DNA from: Gigaspora rosea
Taxonomy: Eukaryota; Glomeromycota; Glomeromycetes; Diversisporales; Gigasporaceae
Assembly (NCBI GenBank): GCA_003550325.1
Contig: QKWP01000030.1
Location: forward strand, 379,999 to 443,998
Length of the DNA stretch: 64,000 nt
Direction of reading: 5' to 3'
Part shown: positions 42,719 to 53,838 of the stretch, piece after piece
Layout of the letters: each line of letters begins with the position of its first letter
Numbering within the stretch: the first letter of the stretch is position 1
The notes under the pieces: generated by a model
What the model saw: only the letters and a program-made list of their open reading frames with translations
The model's database searches: none
Told to the model about the DNA's origin: nothing
Position numbers and translations under genes: made by a program

Positions 42719-43606
42719 ATGGTTTCTCACGCTGCGTTACTCGTTGTAATAATTTCTGTAAAAAGTAATCGTTTGTGCTCTTACAGTGTTGCGAAATACA
42801 AACTTTCAAAAAATTTATTTCAATCGATTAAGTTTAAATATTTTTTTCTAACGGATCAGTCGGTTAATGCGTTCAGTAATGGTGATATTGTATTTATCTC
42901 TGGTAAATACGTTGTTGAAAGCTCTGAGCCGCATTTCGCTATCGCATACGCGAGCGTTGTCGATGATAAAAATCCCAACAGGGAATTTGATGCGACTGAT
43001 CTTCATGAATGCGTTCCACATTGTGTATACTCGGTAACTATTAATCGCGAACCAAAGCAAATCGATAAATTTATTCACTTCGATACAGAAGCTATAGAAT
43101 ATAATTCGATCACTTCTAAACCTGATATCAAAATGGACATGACTATCGTTTATCCTCTCAAATCGCCAAAGTTTAAGTATTTGGGTCATCTAGGCTCAAA
43201 TATTAAGTTACAAGCCAACTACTTTGTATCTGGCTTGATTAGGTTCTCGAAATCTGGCAAAATGATAATAGAAGCCACGGACATTGACTATTTGAAAACT
43301 TCAACTATTAAAGTTAACCTGTCTGAAAGCTCCTCTCTGGCAACACAAAATGCACCATCGATTATCGATCTTATTGATGATGATCTCAATCCAGCCAATC
43401 CCCAAACATCCGAAGACTCTACTAACAATGATGTAGAAAATGAAACTTCGTATGCATCGGAAAATAATAACGCAGAATCGAATAATGAAGAAGACTTACA
43501 TGATGAATTTGAAGAAGATGTAAAGCTGCAACCTAAAAAGAAAAAGGGAAATACTACTGGAACGCAAGAAGAAAAAGGAAGAAGGTTAAAAAATAGTCAC
43601 TATTGA
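42719..43606 (+). CDS. Lineage-specific single-exon protein, 295 residues, function unknown
   Basis: I do not know a named function; the sequence resembles an expanded family of uncharacterised proteins I associate with arbuscular mycorrhizal fungi (memory, not a search). Residues 1-200 look folded and beta-rich, with AFSNGDIVFISGKYVVES (about 51-68), ECVPHCVYSVTINREPK (about 97-113) and YFVSGLIRFSKSGKMIIEAT (about 168-187). The strand pattern recalls an OB-fold, an inference only. Residues about 214-268 are acidic and Asn/Ser/Glu-rich, ending in a PKKKKG basic patch (272-277) that may be a nuclear signal. There is no clear signal peptide: the Leu/Val-rich start is short and lacks a cleavage site. 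The start was chosen for the A-rich context and absence of an upstream ATG in frame nearby. Codon use is richer in GC than the flanks. A 379-base tandem duplication lies just upstream. Confidence 0.8.
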   Translation: MVSHAALLVVIISVKSNRLCSYSVAKYKLSKNLFQSIKFKYFFLTDQSVNAFSNGDIVFISGKYVVESSEPHFAIAYASVVDDKNPNREFDATDLHECVPHCVYSVTINREPKQIDKFIHFDTEAIEYNSITSKPDIKMDMTIVYPLKSPKFKYLGHLGSNIKLQANYFVSGLIRFSKSGKMIIEATDIDYLKTSTIKVNLSESSSLATQNAPSIIDLIDDDLNPANPQTSEDSTNNDVENETSYASENNNAESNNEEDLHDEFEEDVKLQPKKKKGNTTGTQEEKGRRLKNSHY

Positions 43607-44709
43607 TTATCGTTTTATTTTGTAGATTGGGTTAAATAGCTTTGTATCACGTGTTAACTCTAGGTTTTGTAAATTTTTTTTCGCATTCTTTTAATTTTTA
43701 AAATATAAATTACTGTTTATTCGATTTCTTTTAAGGTTAAAGTAAAACAATATTTAATACACAGATATGTAATAGGGAAAACTAGTATATATTTTAGTTG
43801 TTAATAAATAAGTAAACCATGAACGAATAGTAAATTGTATAAATATGAAATAACACCTGGGGCATTGTTTAAATAATGACCACGATTAATCTAAATTCGA
43901 TCAAAATTCAAATTGCACTTTTGGACATATTTCGCGTTTATGCGGTAAGCCTAATTTTGAAATGTTGAATAACTCTGATGTTTTGTATTAAATTTGGCTT
44001 ATTTGCAAATTATATAACACGTTATGTATTGGCCTAAAAAAAATAAAGTAGTTTTACTTTATTAGTCCAAATGTAAAAATCCATGTCAGTTCATGCCAGT
44101 TGAAACGGGTCAAAAACCTGTAAGATCAATGTTTGATTAAAAAATTATCATACAATAGATAACTATTACTCGTGATGTCTATCGTTGATATTTAAATGCA
44201 GAATTCACATTGCATTGCGTTTAATGCATTGCCCAATCGATTATGAGATTTTGCAGATGTACGTACGTATGTATATCACTAAAAATGCCTATAAACCGTG
44301 AACTTCTGAGATTGATGTATCTCATATGATTAACCCGTATTTTGTTTGATAATCGTTAACTTAATGCATTAATATTAGCTTCGTGAATGTGATAAATATA
44401 TCATAAGTAGAGTCGTTTTTGTAATAATAAAACTCAATAAGTAGTACAAATCTAAATATATATATGCACAGGTTTTTAAGCCTGATAAAGTGAGATTCTT
44501 TCTGAGTCTGCCTGTTAATTTGAAAAAATAAACTTATCTTTTGACTATATAACTTACACTTTTAAATATTTTTTTTATCTTTATCTTGTTCGTATAGTTC
44601 GCTATATTTCAACCTGCAATATTACTATAACCAGTCGTGCTTGTGTTTTCTTATTAAAATAAATCGTCTCACTAGTTTAAATATCTTTATAAATTCTTAC
44701 GGTGTGTGT
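43607..44709. other. Noncoding DNA downstream of the 42719 gene
   Basis: Includes the likely 3' UTR. No gene, RNA or clear repeat was recognised. Confidence 0.45.
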
Positions 44710-44735
44710 ATAAAGTAAGCATATTTATTATGCCA

Positions 44736-45665
44736 CGATGCCAATTATGGCGCACATATGGTATTGGGTATTCGGTCAACTATGTTTAATAAAACTATAT
44801 GCTGTATCGTACGAAAATCGATTATTGAAAATTTTTTTGAAATTAGTGATCGTGATAATGATCAAAATAATGAATCAAGTTATTTATTACTTTTTATACA
44901 TATTTTAACAATAAAAAAAACAAAGCAATTCGCCCCAGACATGTAAAAAATATTCGATTAATTCTTTACTATTAAAATATATATAAAAAATGATTAATAA
45001 CTCGATTTATTATTTAGATCACTATCCTGATCCCTAATTTCTATGGCGCGCACATGATATTGGTATTCGGTCAACTATATTTAACAAAACTATATGCAGT
45101 ATCATAAAAAAATTAATTATTGAAAATTTTTTTGAAATTAGTGATCAAGTTAGTGATCAGAATAATGAATCGAGTTATTTATCCCTTTTTATACGTATTT
45201 TAATAATAAAGAATGTGTTGAATGTTTTTAAATGTCTAGAGCGAATTGCTTTACCTTTCTTTAATGCGTTTGTGATGAAGTTACTTTAAACAATTTTATG
45301 CTCTAGTATTAAATTTTTTACCTGCAATATAAATATCTCTCTTTAAATAGCTCATGATATAAGGAAGAATTTTTGCAAAGAGTCAACTTGAGATTTAAAT
45401 TTAAATGTTAAAAAATTTCAGCATAACTTAATTTTTAACAAGTTTAAGAATGGATTTATGCAAAAGCAATTGAAAAAATAAATCATTCGCTCTAGACATA
45501 TTAAAAAAAACATTCAATTGATTCTTTACTATTAAAATATATATAAAAAGTGATAAATATATCGATACGTTAGTCTGATCACTATTCTAATCACTAATTT
45601 AAAAAAATGTTTAATATAGTAATATTAATTTTTATAGATACTGCATATAGTTTTATTAAACGTGG
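44736..45665. mobile_element. Foldback element with a partial tandem copy
   Basis: The full unit (about 45035-45665) has ends GGTATTCGGTCAACTATATT and complement GGTATTCCCTTAACCACG, followed on both sides by AAAACTATATGCAGTATC. Sub-terminal TTAGTGATCA words also pair. A shorter copy of the left arm and of the inner TTCTTTACTATTAAAATATA block precedes it (44736-45030). The open frame at 44758-44946 lies within and is not supported. Confidence 0.6.
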
Positions 45666-45699
45666 TTAAGGGAATACCACGACATAATACCTAGTACAC

Positions 45700-45806
45700 C
45701 AGTAATCATACTCAGGTGATTTTACTAATGTTCAATTTGTCTCTTGGTAAGATAAATTGAATTGTTGTAAAATCATCCGATTCTGATCACTGGGTCACAG
45801 AATATT
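45700..45806. repeat. Short foldback with shared core
   Basis: GGTGATTTTACTAATGTTCA and the block TTGAATTGTTGTAAAATCAT pair. The right arm continues ATTCTGATCACTGGGTCACA, an instance of the shared core. Confidence 0.55.
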
Positions 45807-46490
45807 GATGTTTAAATGAATAAATAAAATTGTTAATTTTAAGTTTAATAAGCCTAATGTGGTATGTTAATAGTAACTTTTTTTGTTAAGTAAATCGACC
45901 TTCATTATTATGACGATTTTTTTTTCATAACAAATTTTCTTGTAAATTTTTATAAAAATTGGTTGATTTTTTATTAATAGTTATTTGTAAGTAACTTACT
46001 TGCACTATGATAGGTTCTTTTGCATTTTATATGAATCAATTAATAAAAAATTATCCAATTTTATAAAGATTTAGATGTACAACAATTTGCCTAATAAAAA
46101 ATTTGCTATTGCTAACAATGCATTGAAGTTTTTTTTAGTTTTTTAAAATTTAATCTTTTATTGCTTGTAACTTGTAATGTAGCGGTTAGAATAAAATGAT
46201 TTTGTATTGTTACTGATATAAATAGAGTGGTACCAAAATCATTCAATTCTGACTGCTAGTCCATGAGTTATCATGTGTGTGTATAATTGGTACACTTATA
46301 ATAATTTGTTGGTTTTTTTAGCTTTTTGGTTTAATTTGCAATATTGTGTGATTTAGTAATTAAAACTGACTAATTTTCATTAGTTTCTGATTATTATATT
46401 ATATAATATTATATATAGAGGTTATATGCACTGTGATATTATACTTACCTTATATTATTTTTATCAATTCTTGATTTTTACAAGATAACA
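45807..46490. other. Noncoding DNA with one shared-core site
   Basis: No gene. GGTACCAAAATCATTCAATT followed by TAGTCCATGAGTTATCATG (46230-46275) matches the core found at 37211-37254 and 45769-45806. Confidence 0.5.
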
Positions 46491-49400
46491 ATGATAAACA
46501 TTGAAACTAGAGGTGAAGCCAAAAAAAGAAAAAATCGGGAACGAATGAAACGAAACTGAACATCTAATCATCTTGCTAAAGATCATCAAGCTGAAAATGC
46601 TAATGTGCCTCTATGTGTCTTGGAAATGGATGAGAATTTTGATAAATTAATGAAAGAACATGCTAATTGGCCGCAAATAATTGATCCAGAATTTTTAAAA
46701 AATACTTTAGCTGAATTTCGTGAAAAAGTTAAATTAGATAATTTACGTGAATTACCTTTGCTATTTGCTCAAGAATGTATATCATTCAAGAATTCAATGA
46801 AGTTTCTATAAAAGATATAGATCTTTTTTTAATTGAAGCTCCAGTGCAACTTACTGCACCATTTTTTGAAATTGATTTCCAATATGGCCATCTGCTTATT
46901 GACTCCAGTGGTTTAAAAATTCTTCTTGATCGTGATGGTTTTATATATTCGCAAGATAATAATTTTTTTAACTTGCGAATTTGTATATCTTGTTATAACT
47001 TTTTGTTAAAAGATAAAACACCACTACTATCCTTAGCTAATAATATGTGGATTGGACCTACACCATTTTGTCTTAGAGATTTAACAATTCCTGAACAACT
47101 TTTGATCTCACCAGGATATCCTTGTATAAATCGATACAATTATCAAAAAAAAACATACTCACCATAAGCTTAAAGGGCATGTTATAACACTACCTCAGAA
47201 TCCAGAATCATTATCAAAAGTATTGCCTTTGCCTTTATTCAAATTATGTGAACATCTAAAAGTTGTATTTATTGGCCAAATCAAACCAAATAATCATCAA
47301 CTTAAAAAAATATTTTAAGTTAGAAAAAGCAAAATAGCTCTAGCACTTCAATGGCTTTTTAAACATAATATTCTATTTAAAAAAATATAATTTAATAATA
47401 ATATCTTAAACAGTTTTCCTGAAGGTGATATACCAGAAGAATTAATGCTAACAATAACATCTGTAAATGTTGATCCTTATAAAATTGAACATTATACTGG
47501 TTACAACCAAGATCNNNNNNNNNNNNNNNNNNNNNNNNNNNNNNNNNNNNNNNNNNNNNNNNNNNNNNNNNNNNNNNNNNNNNNNNNNNNNNNNNNNNNN
47601 NNNNNNNNNNNNNNNNNNNNNNNNNNNNNNNNNNNNNNNNNNNNNNNNNNNNNNNNNNNNNNNNNNNNNNNNNNNNNNNNNNNNNNNNNNNNNNNNNNNN
47701 NNNNNNNNNNNNNNNNNNNNNNNNNNNNNNNNNNNNNNNNNNNNNNNNNNNNNNNNNNNNNNNNNNNNNNNNNNNNNNNNNNNNNNNNNNNNNNNNNNNN
47801 NNNNNNNNNNNNNNNNNNNNNNNNNNNNNNNNNNNNNNNNNNNNNNNNNNNNNNNNNNNNNNNNNNNNNNNNNNNNNNNNNNNNNNNNNNNNNNNNNNNN
47901 NNNNNNNNNNNNNNNNNNNNNNNNNNNNNNNNNNNNNNNNNNNNNNNNNNNNNNNNNNNNNNNNNNNNNNNNNNNNNNNNNNNNNNNNNNNNNNNNNNNN
48001 NNNNNNNNNNNNNNNNNNNNNNNNNNNNNNNNNNNNNNNNNNNNNNNNNNNNNNNNNNNNNNNNNNNNNNNNNNNNNNNNNNNNNNNNNNNNNNNNNNNN
48101 NNNNNNNNNNNNNNNNNNNNNNNNNNNNNNNNNNNNNNNNNNNNNNNNNNNNNNNNNNNNNNNNNNNNNNNNNNNNNNNNNNNNNNNNNNNNNNNNNNNN
48201 NNNNNNNNNNNNNNNNNNNNNNNNNNNNNNNNNNNNNNNNNNNNNNNNNNNNNNNNNNNNNNNNNNNNNNNNNNNNNNNNNNNNNNNNNNNNNNNNNNNN
48301 NNNNNNNNNNNNNNNNNNNNNNNNNNNNNNNNNNNNNNNNNNNNNNNNNNNNNNNNNNNNNNNNNNNNNNNNNNNNNNNNNNNNNNNNNNNNNNNCTGTC
48401 ATTTGCTTATATGGCTCTATGGATCACTTGATCCAATTGAATTACGACAAAAGCTTAAAAGTGATGAAGCCTTTTGCCAGCGCTTATTATTATATGTTAG
48501 TGATATAGTTAAAGAAGATATAAGTTATCTTCTTGATACAAATAATACTTTAACTGATCAAATGCTTGAAGAAGAATATAGAACTCCAAAAACATTACAA
48601 GAAAAAAGAATACATCCTTCCTTTTTTTCTATACCTGATCCTAATTCACCTAATTTTAATAAAAATTTTCGCAAAGATTTAATTTCTATTGTCAAACGTA
48701 CATTATTTCACTGGTGTACACATACTTGTAAAAAATATAATTGTGGTTCAGGCTATCAATGTAGATTTGATTTTCCTAGAAAGCTAATAGATCCTCCGGG
48801 TGCTATTTATCCTGAACTTGGAATTATCACTATTCAACGTACTAATGCATTCATTAATAATCACAATCCTTATATTACATCTGCATGCAGAGGAAACAAT
48901 GACATAAAATTTATTTTTGCAAGAAAATTTGCATTGGCATATGTATATTATATAACTGATTATATTACTAAATCAGATGTAAATACACATAGCTCTTTTC
49001 TAATGTGTGCTGCTACATTAGAAAATTATCTAAAAAAAGCTTCTGATATATTTCTCTTGATATTGTAAAACAATCACGCAAACTTGTTGTAAAATGTCTT
49101 AATAAAATGGCAGGCCAAACTGAATTTACTAGTCCACAAGTATCAGCATATTTATTAGGAATTAATGATTATTATATACCAAATAAATTTACTAGTATTC
49201 ATTTACAAACTTTTGAACATTATCTTACAAAAGAATAGTCAGAATATCAGTACAAATCAAATATATATTCAGAAAAAGCTTTAGTAAATTAATTAGATAC
49301 AAGTGATAATAGTGATAGCGACCAAGATTTATTAGATGAATCTTTATTAATATCATCTTTTAATAATAAATTAACTGTAGCAAACCTTTATATTGATTAT

Positions 49401-51979
49401 CAGTTTCAAAATACTTCACTAAAAAATATTTGTCTTTATGATTATGCTTTAACTATTCAAAAAGTTCCAATAACTCCACATCAAATTACAATGTTAAAGG
49501 ATCAATCTTTACGAGAAAAAAATGGTTGTGTTGATAGATTTCTTTTTCAAGGTATTAAAAATAACAATTCACAAATTTGTTTACCTAGTAATTCATATCC
49601 CCAGTTTGAAAGTCATATTCAAGTTCATAGGACACATGGAACAAAAAGAATAGTTGTATTATATGGTAAAGGAATACCAAAAAAAGATGATATTAATAAT
49701 GCAGAGAGATATGGACTATGTATTCTCATGCTCTTTAAACCCTGGGAAACTGTTCTTGATCTTAGAGAAGGTTATAATTCATGGACTGAAAAATGCCAAG
49801 AATTTCTCAATAGCTCTTCATTATCATCACGATTAAAATCTATTATTAATAATATAGAATTATTGCATCGTTGTTCAGAAGAATCAGCTTTAGATCGTGA
49901 ACTAAAACATAATAACTCTAGATCTACAAAAGTTTATATTAATAAACCTGAAGAAGATTTTGATTCAGTTGATAAATTTATTTTATTAAATAATGAAAAT
50001 GAAAGCAAATTTAATCCTATATCAATTATTAGATCAGGATTAAAAAATATCAATGCAGTAGATATAGCTATAAAATATTTACATATTCAAGGCAAATTTA
50101 ATATATATAAGTTGCCAACTACAGTCTTTACAAATATTTTATCATTTGAATCAAATATTTGAATAAGCAATAATTATGATGATAGGCTTCTCAAAATATG
50201 GCAAACAACAATTTCATCTAGAAAAGCTATTTTTAAGATGATAATATAGACAATATTAAAGATAATTTGCAAAAAATGTATACAGTACCTCTTAACAATA
50301 GCACATCTGTAAATAATGATCTATTTATACAAAATAGTAATATGGATTGTTTAGAAAATTTTGCAATAGGATTAAATGAAGAACAAAAGAAAGCATTTTT
50401 CCTTGTATGTGATCATCGTCGAAGAAATCACCCAAATGCTATTATTAAACCATCTCAATTGCTGCTTTTTCTTTCAGGTGCAGGTGGTACAGGAAAAACT
50501 AGAGTTATTCTATTAATTATTTCTTATTTTAATTGTACTTTTCAGCATCATACAATTATTGTTCTTGCACCTACAGGAATTGCTGCTTGTATTGTATCAG
50601 GTTTTACTATTCATTCTGCCTGTGGTTTTGGTTTTGATGATTATTGAAAAATAATAGTATTGCAACCAAAGATACTTTGCGAAAATTACAAGAATTTTGG
50701 AAAAATATAGAATATATTATTATTGATGAAATTTCTATGATAGGAAAATCTTTATTAGCACGATTTCATTCTTTTTTAAAAATTGTAAAAGCAACAGATT
50801 CGCCTGCTCCTTTTGCAGGTTTAAATATTCTTTTTTCAGGAGATTTTATGCAATTACCTTCTGTTATAGACCCTGCATTATATATTCCAAATAAAATTAC
50901 CAATATTAATATATTAAATAACTATGAATTACCTGAAAACACAAAACCTCTTCCAAAAAATAACAAACGTAAAAGTAGTTTCTTGATTAATAACTGTCAG
51001 GTTTTGAATACAATAGGTAGAAATCTATAGTTAAGTGTCAAACATGTTATCATACTAAAAAAATCTATGCGTCAAATAGATGATCCATTTTATGCATCTA
51101 TTTTGGAAAATATACGTAAAGGCATTATTACAGAAGATCAATATGAATCATTACGTTCAAGAATTATTCAAGATAATCAAATAAATAATAAACAATGGAT
51201 GACACAACATTTTTAGTTACAAGGAATGATATTTGTATTCAAATAAACTTTGATGCTACAAGAGAAAATGCACAAAAGCACAATAAATTACTTATCTACT
51301 CATGTGCAGAAGATAGTTACTGTCGACATTCTTTAAAAGGAAGCTTACGTAAAAAATTTTTATCAGTATCTGATACAAACGAAAATTTACTCTGTGGAAT
51401 TTTACCTCTTTTTGTTGGAATGAAAGTTATACTAACTATAAATATCTGCATTACCGATAATTTAGCAAATGGTACTTTAGGAATCATCAAACAAATTGTA
51501 TATGATGAAAATTCTGTTGATTCTGTGAATCAAGATGAAAAAATTATGATTCTTAAAAAGCCTCCTAAATATGTTATTATAGAGTTGATTAATGCTATAA
51601 CTGGTACTTATGAAAACCTTAGTACTAATCATGTACCTATATATTCAGTAAAAAGAGTTGTGTATATACTATCTGGAGACCAGATGGATCAAAAATACAA
51701 TATCGATTTCAATGCTTTCAACTTCCTTTAACTCCTGCTTATGCTTTTACTGATTTCAAATATCAAGGTCGAACTCTAGAAAAAGCAATAATCGATTTAA
51801 CAAACAACAATGCCTATAATAGCACATATGTAATGCTTTCTAGAGTAAGAAGACTAGATGATCTATTAATTTTACATCCCTTTGATGAATCCCTGTTAGA
51901 TCTAAAATTATCTTCTGCACTTAAAACAGAAATTAAACGTCTAGAAGAATGTGCAAAAAAAAACATCAGGTTTGGATAA
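46491..51979 (+). pseudogene. Helitron Rep/PIF1-like helicase gene, decayed
   Basis: Remnant of a rolling-circle DNA transposon's replication protein. The 5' part (46491-47514) starts MINIETRGEAKKRKN and includes LKGHVITLPQNPESL, a region seen before the Rep domain in such proteins. Right of the gap the text resumes with HLLIWL (48398), the second half of the HUH nuclease motif, and continues to the two-tyrosine motif YYITDYITK (about 48950-48975). The helicase follows: Walker A GAGGTGKTR (about 50479), APTGIAA (about 50570), Walker B IIIDEISM (about 50720), GDFMQLP (about 50840), then YQGRTLEKAIIDL (about 51763) and YVMLSRVRRLDDLLIL near the end. Several frame changes and in-frame stops interrupt it, including TGA at 46557-46559 and TAA at 50228-50250 region, so it is inactive unless the assembly is wrong. 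The terminal CTRR hairpin was not found. Confidence 0.85.
47515..48395. other. Assembly gap, 881 N
   Basis: All bases are N. The gap removes most of the Helitron Rep nuclease core, including the first His of the HUH motif. Reading frames that span it are artefacts. Confidence 1.
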
Positions 51980-53838
51980 ATGGCCAGATGAATAATATAA
52001 TAAAAATAATATTTATTCTGCATAATAATCTTTTATATAAACCTCTACCTGTTATAATAATAATCAAAATTCAAGTATATTGAACAAAAATTAAAAATAT
52101 ACTGAGTGTTTACCCTTGACAATAAATTTAAAATACTTATGTTACAATTACCATATTACAATCTAATTTAACTAAGCTATTATAATGTATTAAAAAATCT
52201 GTGTACTGTAGATATAAAGAATATTGATTATATGAATTATATGAATAAGTGTTATTTTATTTATTTTTGCCAACCATTTCATTTCACAACAATTATTGTT
52301 TGTTTTACTAACATTTTTAGCTCACCAAACATTTATTTACAAACAGTTGCTAGACTACCAAGCTTATTTTACAAACAATTTATTTCACTAGTAATGCATT
52401 TCACAACAAATTTGATTGCTAATAGTATACCTACAACAAATAAAAATACAAACTTTACTCTACATAATATTAAGTAAATAGACTAATATTAAATAACAGC
52501 CAAAAAAAAATAATCAATAATAAAATTAATTGCTTGTAATACAGCATACTATCAATAAAATAATCAATTTACTATAGTAACTATCTGTGAATTAATTGTC
52601 AATAAACTAAATAATCATATGTTAATGAAATAATCATCAATAAAATAAACTTACTAATAAATTCATTTACAGTATAAACAATTCTGTTACAAAGCTGACT
52701 ACCTATATAATTATTATTATTTGAAAAAGCACTAAATTTTATTAATCGAGAATTAAATAATCATTGGATTAACAATACAGGATCAAATAATATACCAAAA
52801 TTTTTCAAAAAATGCCTAGATATCATTAAAGTATTAATGTTCATGACTAAGATTCTGAATTATATGCAATTTGTTAAATACCCACAATATACTTCCATTT
52901 CACATTATACACGACCCAACACTTTGCTTAATCTAAACCTATAAGACTATAAAATTTTTCATACATATACGAAATTGATACATTTATGAAGATCTAATCC
53001 AGTACATGTCCCTTTATAAAATAAATTATCACCTAATCAAGAACTTAACATCGAATATGCATAATGTCAAAATCCTAAAATCATCTATTTATTATTTGTT
53101 CATTGATCAAAATAAATCAATCTACTTCTAAACTTCTGCCTCTATTTATATTAATCTCTTAACTAATTTCTTTTCAAAATTCAGTCTAGAATAAACTTCT
53201 ATACTATACTTATGTTATCTTATGATTATGTAATTTTATAATTTCAATTAATGATCTCTGTTATTTATTACATCATTGTTTCAACGTCTTTCCATTTCAT
53301 GATAAGCCAATTACTTAATAAATCCTTCTTTACCACTACACAAATCAAACCCGTAATTAAGATTTTACCCGGTTTGATTTTCTTATAATAAACTAATCGA
53401 AATTTGGTTCAACACAAAAAAAATAATCCCGATTTCAAACTTTATCCATAATTTCTTCAAATCATGTATAATCTTAAAAGTACTCAAATCATCTATTTCA
53501 GTAACGTTAATTCATAAATTTACGTTCCTGGTTTCGCGTGACAGCGTCGCGCAGCTACCTTATACATATCTATAATCTCTATCACTTGCATATCTATAAT
53601 CTCCATTGCATACAATCATATGAATTACCTTTTTCATATAAGCCATATAAGCCACAGATCAGGTTATCCTCGTGATAATAACCCTAGGTGAGCAGGCTAA
53701 TCCGTATGACCCATATGATTTTCAATCCGCGAATTGATTACTCTATTACTTAAAAAAATTTATAGCTTGAACTTTAAATTCTTTCAAAAGAAAAAATCAA
53801 ATTGACAAACTGATAATTTTCGTTTTTAAAACTTCAAC
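51980..53838. other. Noncoding DNA upstream of the Sel1-kinase gene
   Basis: AT-rich. The first part may hold the Helitron 3' end. Words like TTTCATTTCACAACAAT and TTATTTTACAAACAATTTATT near 52270-52400 resemble an arm of the foldback at 33521 but no partner was matched. The last 150 bases hold the likely promoter of the 53839 gene; no defined element was placed. Confidence 0.4.

Noticed and set aside
42848-43189. 113-codon open frame on the minus strand
   Set aside because: Antisense to the supported gene 42719-43606, with no recognisable content.
47392-49068. Long open frames across the N gap
   Set aside because: The codons in the gap are unknown; only the flanking Helitron text is real.
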